DNA from: Trichomonas vaginalis G3
Lineage: Eukaryota; Parabasalia; Trichomonadida; Trichomonadidae
NCBI RefSeq assembly: GCF_026262505.1
Contig: NC_067206.1
Location: 11,427,507-11,491,506 of the forward strand
Direction: 5' to 3'
Length of the DNA: 64,000 bases
The position numbers were made by a program, and so were the translations under genes. The notes under the pieces are model-generated. The model made no database searches and was not told the DNA's origin. It saw only the letters and a program-made list of their open reading frames with translations. Below, in pieces: positions 46,999 through 55,044 of the stretch (positions within the stretch are counted from its first letter, which is position 1; the number at the start of each line of letters is the position of its first letter).

Positions 46999-47610
46999 TT
47001 ACATGTATTTTTCAGCAACTTCGTCAAATAATTTTATAGCTTTACCTATCTCATCTACTTCAAACGTTTCTTTACCTTTCGTGGGAGCACCATACATTTT
47101 CTCAAAAACTTCAAGCAGTTCTGTTTCAGCAGCTCTCATATCGTTAACGAACACAACCTTAACTCTATTGACTATACTGTCATATCTTTGAGTTATATTA
47201 TATGTTCTTCCTATCTTATATCTCTTTGTATTGAAGTCCTTCGGTTTCTGAACGATGTAAAGTAAGCCTTCACTGCAACGTTCCGTATCGAATGAACCAT
47301 ATGTTATGAAGTTATATCCAACAACTGGGTCTAACCATAACAAAACTATTGGTATAAGACTTTTGTCTATAAGATATGCTGCAGTTCCATAGAATCTTAC
47401 CGATATCATAAGCTCAGGATTTCTTGTCAAAATTTTCTGAGTAGAAGCATTTTTAACCCAGTCCTTTGCTCTCTTTCCAGATGGAGATATAATGTCTGAC
47501 AAAGAATATTTGTTGTATTTCTTTGAGTATCTTACGTTTAAATCACCAATTCTAACCATTTTGGTGTCATTGTCTATCTTTTTAACTGTTTCAAACTCAG
47601 TGTTTGTCAT
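46999..47610 (-). CDS. KilA-N plus T5orf172/GIY-YIG-like protein
   Basis: 203 aa. The first ~105 residues are a KilA-N-like domain (SKKYNKYSLSDIISPSGKRA, then LIDKSLIPIVLLWLDPVVGY). Residues ~115-195 match the T5orf172 type of GIY-YIG nuclease fold: GLLYIVQKPKD, YKIGRTYNITQRYDSI and a helix with AAETELLEVFEKMY. Such fusions are common in large DNA viruses and phages and may act as mobile or regulatory DNA-cutting proteins. The frame is intact. Confidence 0.8.
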   Translation of the reverse strand: MTNTEFETVKKIDNDTKMVRIGDLNVRYSKKYNKYSLSDIISPSGKRAKDWVKNASTQKILTRNPELMISVRFYGTAAYLIDKSLIPIVLLWLDPVVGYNFITYGSFDTERCSEGLLYIVQKPKDFNTKRYKIGRTYNITQRYDSIVNRVKVVFVNDMRAAETELLEVFEKMYGAPTKGKETFEVDEIGKAIKLFDEVAEKYM

Positions 47611-47640
47611 TTTCTGTCTTTACATACAAAATAAAAAATA
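47611..47640 (-). promoter_or_regulatory. KilA-N gene leader/promoter (Maverick 2, second)
   Basis: Same TTATTTTGTATGTAAAGACA string directly before the start codon region. Confidence 0.6.
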
Positions 47641-47664
47641 TTTTTTTAAAAAAACTAACGTTAT

Positions 47665-48430
47665 TTTTTCTATCTTGTATAAAAGATATGATTTCAGGGA
47701 TTTTTTTTACGAAGTGCAAAAGTTCTCTTCGTAAAAATATAACAGTTATATAATGAAATTTGGTCATTTTTTCACGATTTTCATAGAGTTTTGGCGACCC
47801 CTGAAAAAGTCGGGGTCGCTGTTTTTCACGATTTTCATGAGTTTTAGGCGAGTAAGATTTTCTATCTTGTATAAAAGATATGATTTCAGGGATTTTTTTG
47901 ACGAAGTGCAAAAGTTCTCTTCGTAAAAATATAACAGTTATATAATGAAATTTGGTCATTTTTTTACTGTTTTCATGAGTTTTAGGCGAGTAAGATTTTT
48001 TCCGTACTCGCAATTTTTCACGATTTTCGAATGGAATCTCTATCCTCTTTTTTTCATGAGGGTCACCAGGTCACTCGGTCACTCGGTCAACTAACATCTT
48101 TTTGAAAATGGTGACAACATGACATTTTGACAACAACACAGGAAATAAACTTCTTCGTAAATGTTTTGTCATGACTTCATCGTCAATGAGCGTAAATCAG
48201 ACAAAAATATATTTTAGGTGTCACCAGGTCCCTCGGTCCCTCGGTCCCTCGGTCAACTAACATCTTTTTGAAAATGGTGACAACATGACATTTTGACAAC
48301 AACACAGGAAATAAACTTCATCGTATATGTTTTGTCAAGACTTCAGGGATTTTTTTGACGAAGTGTCAAAGTTCTCTTCGTCAAAAATAACAGTTATATA
48401 ATGAAATTTGGTCATTTTACTCAGCAAAAA
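47665..48430. repeat. Direct repeats around the left iteron array of Maverick 2
   Basis: Two long copies (about 47665-47790 and 47858-47990) and one partial (about 48338-48420) of a unit containing ATGATTTCAGGGATTTTTTT, GTTCTCTTCGTAAAAATATA and TAACAGTTATATAATGAAAT. The outer copies bracket the iterons at 48057-48310. No gene recognised. Confidence 0.75.
48057..48310 (+). repeat. Iteron array, left of the 48451-49329 gene (Maverick 2)
   Basis: Two units with tandem GGTCACTCGG or GGTCCCTCGG motifs followed by GACAACATGACATTTTGACA and ACACAGGAAATAAACTT. The core is identical to that of the Maverick 1 arrays, in the same orientation as the 9302-9571 array. Confidence 0.85.
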
Positions 48431-48450
48431 TATATTTCTACCATAAAGTT

Positions 48451-49329
48451 TTATAAGCGTTTTACATGGTATATGTTGTGATGGTTCATGACTTTAAACA
48501 GTTTTGTAGCTTCTATTTCTTCTTTTAGTACATCGAATGTTTTAACAATGCCGAATGTTTCTTTATATTTCTTCTTGACGTCAGATAGAAGGAAATCGTC
48601 AGCAGTTGGATAGTTTTTGTTCAGAAATGTCAACATGTCCATTTTATCTTCTGCTGGTTTCTCTACTTCTTTCTTTAAGTCAGCATAGTCGTTTCGCATA
48701 CGTTCTATCTCTTTGACAGAATAGTTATATTTCCTTGTTGCTGCTTTACATTTAGAACATTGTGGGTTCATTTTAGCATTGTACATTGAAATTTGTCCTG
48801 CTAAAACAACTAAGGCGTAAATGGTTTTCTTTAACTCAAAGGCTGCTGGTTTTATTTGTCCATTCCATACTTTACCTCTTCTATCTTTATCTCTTATCTG
48901 CCATACACATTTTGCAACTAACGAAACAAAGTTGTCGTAGGTCTTAAATTCTTCAGATTTATATATGTCCATGACTTTGTGGTTGCAATGAAATCCAAGA
49001 AACTCATAGTTAACCTTACGTATGAACTTCTTTATTTCTACTGAGTCAGTTGGTTTCACTTCTATTTCATCGAATTCTGGAATAGTGAGCTTTTGTTGTT
49101 GTATTTCAGGAAGTTTAGGTAGATGTTCCACCAGGTCCTGCATTTCATAAAGATATTGTTCATTTGTTTCATCTTTTGCAGTGCAATCTAAATCTCCTTG
49201 GAGAAGTTCCTGCTTTATCTTCTGGATTTCTGTTTTGAAAGTATATGAAGAAGGAATGAAGCTTTTCATCTCTACTAACATAGATGTTGGATTCATGACT
49301 AACGAGTTTGGTGCTGTTGTTGCTAACAT
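48451..49329 (-). CDS. Hypothetical protein bracketed by inverted iterons
   Basis: 292 aa. Mostly helical, with a single CSKC pair (about residue 190) and long charged helices. No recognised domain. It occupies the same place relative to inverted iteron arrays as the primase-helicase does in Maverick 1, so it is a candidate replication or origin-binding protein; this is inference from position only. It starts after TTTTTATTTTTATTGTAAGA. Confidence 0.5.
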   Translation of the reverse strand: MLATTAPNSLVMNPTSMLVEMKSFIPSSYTFKTEIQKIKQELLQGDLDCTAKDETNEQYLYEMQDLVEHLPKLPEIQQQKLTIPEFDEIEVKPTDSVEIKKFIRKVNYEFLGFHCNHKVMDIYKSEEFKTYDNFVSLVAKCVWQIRDKDRRGKVWNGQIKPAAFELKKTIYALVVLAGQISMYNAKMNPQCSKCKAATRKYNYSVKEIERMRNDYADLKKEVEKPAEDKMDMLTFLNKNYPTADDFLLSDVKKKYKETFGIVKTFDVLKEEIEATKLFKVMNHHNIYHVKRL

Positions 49330-49414
49330 GTTCTTACAATAAAAATAAAAAATATTTTTTTAAAAAAACTAACTTTATATTTTATTTCGGGAAAATTCAT
49401 GAGTTTTGGTTGAA

Positions 49415-49520
49415 AAATACGGTGGAGCCAAAAGTGGCTCGACCTCAAAACAAGCATTTTGTGAAGAATATACCAACCGCCGGAATGTCGACGGTTGCTT
49501 TTTATACAAAATTCAACGGG
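49415..49520 (+). pseudogene. KilA-N gene remnant
   Basis: The plus strand encodes AFCEEYTNRRNVDGCFLYK, close to AFCEEYSNRRNSDGCFLYK of the Maverick 1 KilA-N protein, including a near-palindrome at the same place (49474-49497). An isolated fragment. Confidence 0.65.
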
Positions 49521-49579
49521 TGAAAGAATACGATGAGATCTAACATGCTAACATAAAATATATTTTTTGGTGGTACGTC

Positions 49580-49990
49580 GGACATTGTTCTGAAGCAGTG
49601 CAAATATTGTCTTGAAACAGTACAAATATTGTCTTGAAGCAGTGCAAGTCTTGTTCTGAAGCAGTGCAAATATTGTCTTGAAACAGTACAAATATTGTCT
49701 TGAAGCAGTGCAAGTCTTGTTCTGAAGCAGTGCAAATATTGTCTTGAAACAGTACAAATATTGTCTTGAAGCAGTACAAATATTGTTCTGAAACAGTACA
49801 AATATTGTTCTGAAACAGTACAAATATTGTTCTGAAACAGTACAAATATTGTTCTGAAACAGAAAATTTTTCTCACAAATTGAGAGTTTTTACGGGAAAT
49901 TTGTTCTGAAAAAATACAAGTCTTGTTCTGAAAAAGTACAAGTATTGTTCTGAAGCAGTGCAAGTATTGTTCTGAAAAAGTACAAGTCTT
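49580..49990. repeat. 22-bp minisatellite
   Basis: About seventeen copies of TTCTGAAGCAGTGCAAATATTG and variants (CTTGAAACAGTACAAATATTG). Because 22 is not a multiple of 3 and the unit lacks stops on the minus strand, three overlapping minus frames stay open; they are not genes. Confidence 0.9.
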
Positions 49991-50059
49991 GTTCTCGGGT
50001 CAGCCGTTCTACATAACCTCAGAAGGCGACATCCAACCAGTTCAGTAAACATCTCATTT

Positions 50060-51190
50060 TAACTCACTTTTTTTCTATCTTAAGGAATTTCATGAAAATT
50101 CAAGAGGGTGACAAAAACATATACGATGAAGTTTATTTCCTGTGTTGTTGTCAAAATGTCATGTTGTCTCATTTTTTCAGAGAAGTTAAAATTACCTGGT
50201 GACCTGGTGACCTGGTGACCCCTTCAGTTCTTCAAAACATGTACGATGAAGTCATGACAAAACATGTACGTTCATGTTTGACAAAACATGTACGATGAAG
50301 TCATGACAAAACATGTACGAAGAAGTCATGACAAAACATGTACGATGAAGTCATGACAAAAACATTTACGAAGAAGTCATGACAAAACATGTACGATGAA
50401 GTCATGACAAAAACATTTACGAAGAAGTCATGACAAAACATGTACGTTCATGTTTGACAAAACATTTACGAAGAAGTCATGACAAAACATGTACGTTCAT
50501 GTTTGACAAAACATTTACGAAGAAGTCTTGACAAAACATTTACGTTCATGTTTGACAAAACATTTACGATGAAGTCATGACAAAACATGTACGTTCATGT
50601 TTGACAAAACATATACGATGAAGTTTATTTCCTGTGTTGTTGTCAAAATGTCATGTTGTCAGTAATTTTAAGAGAAGTTAAAATTACCTGGTAGCACATG
50701 GTAACATGGTAGCACCTTCAGTTCTTCAAAACATTTACGATGAAGTCTTGACAAAACATTTACGATGAAGTCATGACAAAACATTTACGAAGAAGTCTTG
50801 ACAAAACATTTACGTTCATGTTTGACAAAACATTTACGAAGAAGTTTATTTCCTGTGTTGTTGTCAAAATGTCATGTTGTCAGTAATTTTAAGAGAAGTT
50901 AAAATTACCTGGTAGCACATGGTAACATGGTAGCACCTTCAGTTCTTCAAAACATTTACGAAGAAGTCTTGACAAAACATATACGATGAAGTCATGACAA
51001 AACATTTACGAAGAAGTCTTGACAAAACATTTACGTTCATGTTTGACAAAACATTTACGAAGAAGTCTTGACAAAACATGTACGATGAAGTTTATTTCCT
51101 GTGTTGTTGTCAAAATGTCATGTTGTCTCATTTTTTCAGAGAAGTTAAATTACCTGGGGACCGAGGGACCGAGGGACCTGGTGACACCTA
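50060..51190 (-). repeat. Composite iteron array, right of the 48451-49329 gene (Maverick 2)
   Basis: Four large modules with TTGTCAAAATGTCATGTTGT followed by CCTGGTGA or CATGGTAGCACC repeats (near 50145, 50637, 50862, 51107). They are separated by roughly 25 short units of 23-25 bp such as GAAGTCATGACAAAACATGT and TTCATGTTTGACAAAACATT. Orientation is opposite to 48057-48310. No gene lies within the array. Confidence 0.9.
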
Positions 51191-51201
51191 AAATATATTT
51201 T

Positions 51202-52062
51202 TCAATACTTTTTCAGCACTTTTCCGTAGTTGTATATGAAAGACAATTCGAGATAAAAGTCATAGTACAATGGTATTATATGCTGCACACCATTTGTTGT
51301 GAACCAAACTTGAAAGTCAGAGAAACTGTTACTAGGTGGTTCGTAGAATTTAGAAGCAAAGTCATAAAAGTCCTTACCGATACTTAGAAAACTATTGTTG
51401 CTTGAACTGAAACTTGCATGACACATAACATTTTGAGGGTCAAACACGTTTCTATAAACTGTCAAATCTGCTGGTGGAAGTATAAATTTAAATGGACCAT
51501 CTGGTGGTAATGGTTCGTTCTGGTTTAGTAACCGAAGAAATTGTGCCCAAGAACGTTTGTCTACTCCCCAAAATAAAAACTCTGTATCTCTTGGAGGGTT
51601 AATTTCAATCTTTTGAAATGAAACGGTGGAGTTCATCTTGTCATATTCTAGTTTCAGATAGTATGTTCCATTTAGTAAAGAGTCGTATTTTTCTTGAAAT
51701 TCCCAATAATATTTGTTCATTTGAGTTTGAAAGTCATTTAGAGTTTTCTCAAGACTTTCGTCTGAACGAACTGTAAAGATTCTCATTTCATCAAATTTGT
51801 CTATTAGACCGTCAGAACCTTTATACTGCCCATGAAAATATACTGCGAACATAAATGCGTTAGTTCTATTTGAAAACAAAACTCTTCTAAATCCTATTGC
51901 CTTTGCATCTGAAGGACTTTGAAGCCAACGAATTGGATAGTCAAACCTGTATGCTCGGGATGAAATTTCTTCATCTGAAATAGTCCTACCAGCATTTGTA
52001 AAGATATAGTCTAACGGTTTTGTATCTACTACTTTTGTTCTTTGTTTTTCAACCTGAAGCAT
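51202..52062 (-). CDS. Maverick structural protein, paralogue 1
   Basis: 286 aa. Shares TKPLD, RFDYPxRWL, KAIGFRR, HASFS, FYEPPS and SDFQVWFTT with the 282-aa protein at 56469-57317 in the same element. Beta-rich, no membrane segment. The pair may be subunits of a heteromeric capsid vertex or spike, as one copy is next to the fibre gene; inferred. The start follows TATTTTTACATATATTAAATG. The frame is intact. Confidence 0.6.
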   Translation of the reverse strand: MLQVEKQRTKVVDTKPLDYIFTNAGRTISDEEISSRAYRFDYPIRWLQSPSDAKAIGFRRVLFSNRTNAFMFAVYFHGQYKGSDGLIDKFDEMRIFTVRSDESLEKTLNDFQTQMNKYYWEFQEKYDSLLNGTYYLKLEYDKMNSTVSFQKIEINPPRDTEFLFWGVDKRSWAQFLRLLNQNEPLPPDGPFKFILPPADLTVYRNVFDPQNVMCHASFSSSNNSFLSIGKDFYDFASKFYEPPSNSFSDFQVWFTTNGVQHIIPLYYDFYLELSFIYNYGKVLKKY

Positions 52063-52113
52063 TTAATATATGTAAAAATATATTGTTTTAAAAACGTTTT
52101 TACTTCATATTTC

Positions 52114-52857
52114 TCATCTAACAAACAAGTTTCCCAACGGTCCAGCATGTTGTCTGACTGCTTGAGGGTTAGGTTGGTACCATTCGAACTTGACACTTGC
52201 AATTCCTTCAATTCCATTCAAAATGTCTGAGTCGGAGTCAACCATTTGTTCTCTCTTTGTAGTCTTGAAAGCGTCAAGAAGCATTGCAGCTGTTGTGACA
52301 TTGCCATATGCATAGTAAATGTGACCATCCAAATCTGTTATGGTCAATCTGAGATTGTGTCCTTTCTTATTTCCGTCTTGTATGGCAGCAAGTACACCCA
52401 TGAAGCCTTCTTTGTTCTTTCCTTCGTCAAAGTTTACTGTAAAGGTTCGACCAGATGTAATTTGACTTCTAACTTCACGGTACTTCTCATATGCATATCT
52501 TGTTCTTTCCATGGGAGCATGTGTGTCTTCACCTTTTCCTTTTTTCCTTCTCAAAGGATGCAATTGTTCGTCATGTTTCCAGTAGAATCTGGCAAAGCCG
52601 TCGTGTCCTTCAACTTGAGGTTCACTAACATCGAAAGGCATGTCCATAAGACGTTCTTCTTCTAACCTCTCTAGTCTGTTTGGATAATTTGCACGTGCTG
52701 TTTCCAAATCCATTTCGTAGCGAAGACCAGACAATTTGTCATAGACTTTTATGGGTCTTCCCTTCCTATATTTAAAATTCTTCGAAACTCTCCAACCATA
52801 TCTTTGCAACTCTGCTTTTATTCTAGCAGATTTTCTATCCATTCTATATGGGGGCAT
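52114..52857 (-). CDS. Hypothetical basic protein
   Basis: 247 aa. Strongly basic N-terminus (RKSARIKAELQRYGWRVSKN, RKGRP), an acidic/helical middle and a beta-rich C-terminal domain (LRLTITDLDGHIYYAYGN). Possibly DNA-binding virion protein. Starts after TTTTTTATTTTTATAAAAATG, the same box as the helicase gene. No family recognised. Confidence 0.5.
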   Translation of the reverse strand: MPPYRMDRKSARIKAELQRYGWRVSKNFKYRKGRPIKVYDKLSGLRYEMDLETARANYPNRLERLEEERLMDMPFDVSEPQVEGHDGFARFYWKHDEQLHPLRRKKGKGEDTHAPMERTRYAYEKYREVRSQITSGRTFTVNFDEGKNKEGFMGVLAAIQDGNKKGHNLRLTITDLDGHIYYAYGNVTTAAMLLDAFKTTKREQMVDSDSDILNGIEGIASVKFEWYQPNPQAVRQHAGPLGNLFVR

Positions 52858-52887
52858 TTTTATAAAAATAAAAAAATATTTTTTTCT

Positions 52888-53472
52888 TTACTTTACATAA
52901 CCGCCTGCTGCCATAAGTCTTTGACGCCAACCCATACCAGCTAATGAAGGTTGACTTGGTTTAGTTTCCAAACTAAACTTTGGTTTTGGTTTATCTTCAG
53001 TTTTTGGTTTTTCTTCTTCTATCGGTTTTTCGTCACTTTTCGGTTCCTTTGACTTTACCTCACTTGCAGGAACAGTTGTGTCGTCAACATCTTCATAAAT
53101 ATCATATGCCATTTGTTTTTGTTTTCCTTTCAACTTTTTGTGTTTGTTGTAAAGTTTAGAATATTTCGACTCTAAGTCAATGAGATGTTCTATAATGAAC
53201 TGTTGGTCAGTGAAGTAAACTTTTCCATCTGTTGTCTCGAAAGCTCCTTCAGACTTCAATATTTTATTTGTGAGAGTCTGTTTCTTTTTTGAGATACTAG
53301 CCGTTCCATTTTTATGAAAAGTGACTTTGTAGTTAGGGTTTGTATTTCCAGACCTGGCACTTTCTATTATTGAATTTTTCTCTTCATCTGTAAGTTCTTT
53401 GACAGGTTTTGACAATGGTTCTGAACTTTTTGTTTGTGGTGTCAAATCTACCGTTTCAACTTCTTCGGTCAT
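52888..53472 (-). CDS. Hypothetical disordered protein with conserved C-terminal end
   Basis: 194 aa. Acidic N-terminus, a short ordered middle (VTFHKNGTASISKKK), then P/E/K-rich disorder (KSKEPKSDEKPIEEEKP) and a distinct end GMGWRQRLMAAGGYVK. Leader TTTTTTACTGAGATGAA is shared with the next small gene. Possible virion precursor protein; no family recognised. Confidence 0.5.
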   Translation of the reverse strand: MTEEVETVDLTPQTKSSEPLSKPVKELTDEEKNSIIESARSGNTNPNYKVTFHKNGTASISKKKQTLTNKILKSEGAFETTDGKVYFTDQQFIIEHLIDLESKYSKLYNKHKKLKGKQKQMAYDIYEDVDDTTVPASEVKSKEPKSDEKPIEEEKPKTEDKPKPKFSLETKPSQPSLAGMGWRQRLMAAGGYVK

Positions 53473-53491
53473 TTCATCTCAGTAAAAAATT

Positions 53492-53644
53492 TTAGTTTGG
53501 TTTGTTTTCAACTGGTTGTTGTTGTTTTTTAAGTCGGTCTAAAACTTCCTGAGGTATAGGAAGAACTTGACAAACACGTTGTGTAACTGCTGGAAGTCGA
53601 CAAATCCATCTTGAACCCATTTGTCTCAATGCTGTATTGTTCAT
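53492..53644 (-). CDS. Small 50-aa protein
   Basis: MNNTALRQMGSRWICRLPAV to the end ENKPN, 50 residues. The ACTGAGATGAA leader, identical to that of the downstream 53472 gene, supports it. Basic with a central proline-rich turn. No family recognised. Confidence 0.5.
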   Translation of the reverse strand: MNNTALRQMGSRWICRLPAVTQRVCQVLPIPQEVLDRLKKQQQPVENKPN

Positions 53645-53663
53645 TTCATCTCAGTAAAAAACT

Positions 53664-54065
53664 TTACATTCCCCACGTTTGAGGCGGTTGAGGTTGGTTA
53701 TTGTTTACCCACTGTTGTGCATGGTTATATCCTCTGTTAAAGAATCTTTCACCTTGGTCCATATAGTGTCCTGCTTGGTTATAGTAGTCATTTGCTTTGT
53801 TATAATAGTTTCCTGCTTGTCTTCCTACATTGTCCATCCATCCTTGAACTTTTCCTCTTGTTTCAGGATTTGGAATAAGATTTGTTGCATCTCGTGCTAC
53901 ATCCCAACCTTTCTGTACAGTTTGTATAATAGGTTGTGCTTTCTCTTTAAGTATACCTAATGTACTCAAAATCTTCCTTCCAACTCCAAATACACCTCTG
54001 GCTATTGTTCCCACTGCGGGCAAAAATCTGGATGCAACTCCTGCTAATGCGCCAAATAAACCCAT
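53664..54065 (-). CDS. Amphipathic/glycine-rich small virion protein
   Basis: 133 aa. N-terminal MGLFGALAGVASRFLPAVG is a hydrophobic amphipathic segment. The rest contains Tyr/Asn/Gln-rich repeats (NYYNKANDYYNQAGHYMDQ). Resembles the MAAGFF and MGFF proteins of these elements, candidate membrane-active peptides. Start is only 17 bp from the divergent integrase start. Confidence 0.55.
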   Translation of the reverse strand: MGLFGALAGVASRFLPAVGTIARGVFGVGRKILSTLGILKEKAQPIIQTVQKGWDVARDATNLIPNPETRGKVQGWMDNVGRQAGNYYNKANDYYNQAGHYMDQGERFFNRGYNHAQQWVNNNQPQPPQTWGM

Positions 54066-54082
54066 TTCTTATGGGTTAAAAA

Positions 54083-54677
54083 ATGACGAATCCAAACAAG
54101 GACCCCTATGTTTCTAAAGCGACAAAGAAAGCACTCATGATAAAAATCTTTAGTTCAACACCAAATGCTTGGTTTATGGATATCTTGGAAAACATTCCGA
54201 GAGTTAGAACAGATGGACCACCATACTGGCTAATATTTGTCGGTCAAAACACAAGATACTGTGAAGCCATACCATTATGGTCCAAAAATATTTTAGATGT
54301 GAAAAACTGCTTTGACAATATTCGTTGACAAATACCATCCAACAAAACTGACATCTGACTGTGAAAGTTCTTTCAAATCAGATGATGTAAAAAACTATCT
54401 GCGTTCAAAAAATGTAAACCAATATTTCATTGTCGACCAAAACCATTCTGCTCTTGGTGTCATTGACGGTTGTATAAAAATGTTAAGAGACTTAAACCAA
54501 CCACAAGGTGGTGAAGCAAATGAAATGTCATATGACGACAAATATAGACACTTCTCCATGGCAAAGATGAGACAAGTTTTAAATATTTACAATAGCCGTA
54601 AACAAAAAGGTTTGGGAAACCACTCCCCCGAAGAAATGAAAAAACAACCCTGGCTTAGAGAAAGACTATATATTTAA
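54083..54677 (+). pseudogene. Maverick 2 integrase core region (rve family)
   Basis: Core motifs include FMDIL near the first strand, LTSDCESSF (the conserved D region) and QNHSALGVIDGCI with the helix expected to carry the catalytic glutamate; the end reads NHSPEEM, as integrases do. In pieces. Enzyme role: insertion of the linear element into host DNA. Confidence 0.8.
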
Positions 54678-54708
54678 TAATTTAGTCAAAAGAGACAAAC
54701 AAGAAAGA

Positions 54709-55044
54709 ATGCCGGGCTTCAAACTTCAGAAAGGTGACAAAGTAAAAATAGAAATACCTAAACGCGACCCATATGAAAATACTATTGACTATGACAACAA
54801 TGGGAACCCGACAGGTACTCACATTCGTGTTCGTAAAAATAGAAGAAAGTATACAAGAGAATATTATGAAGTTTTAGGCAAACATGGCAAAATGTACACA
54901 CTGCAAGCAGAAGATAAAACTACTATTGTCAGACCTCGTTTCAAACTTGTCAAAGTTCAAGGTGGTATACTTTCAAAGACAGTTCCTAACAAATATAAGA
55001 CAACTCCTGACGAATATGCTAAAGAAGTTGAAAATGACGACTAA
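54709..55044 (+). CDS. Integrase C-terminal SH3/chromo-like domain
   Basis: 111 aa. Starts FKLQKGDKVKIEI and continues with RKNRRKYTREYYEVLG, the pattern of the C-terminal DNA-binding domain of Ty3/Polinton-type integrases. Follows the core region by 31 bp in the same direction. Confidence 0.6.
   Translation: MPGFKLQKGDKVKIEIPKRDPYENTIDYDNNGNPTGTHIRVRKNRRKYTREYYEVLGKHGKMYTLQAEDKTTIVRPRFKLVKVQGGILSKTVPNKYKTTPDEYAKEVENDD

Noticed and set aside
49540-49963. Three overlapping minus-strand frames
   Set aside because: Result of a stop-free 22-bp repeat in all frames.
50060-51190. CRISPR-like array
   Set aside because: Units are contiguous with no unique spacers of fixed length, there are no cas genes, and the DNA is eukaryotic.
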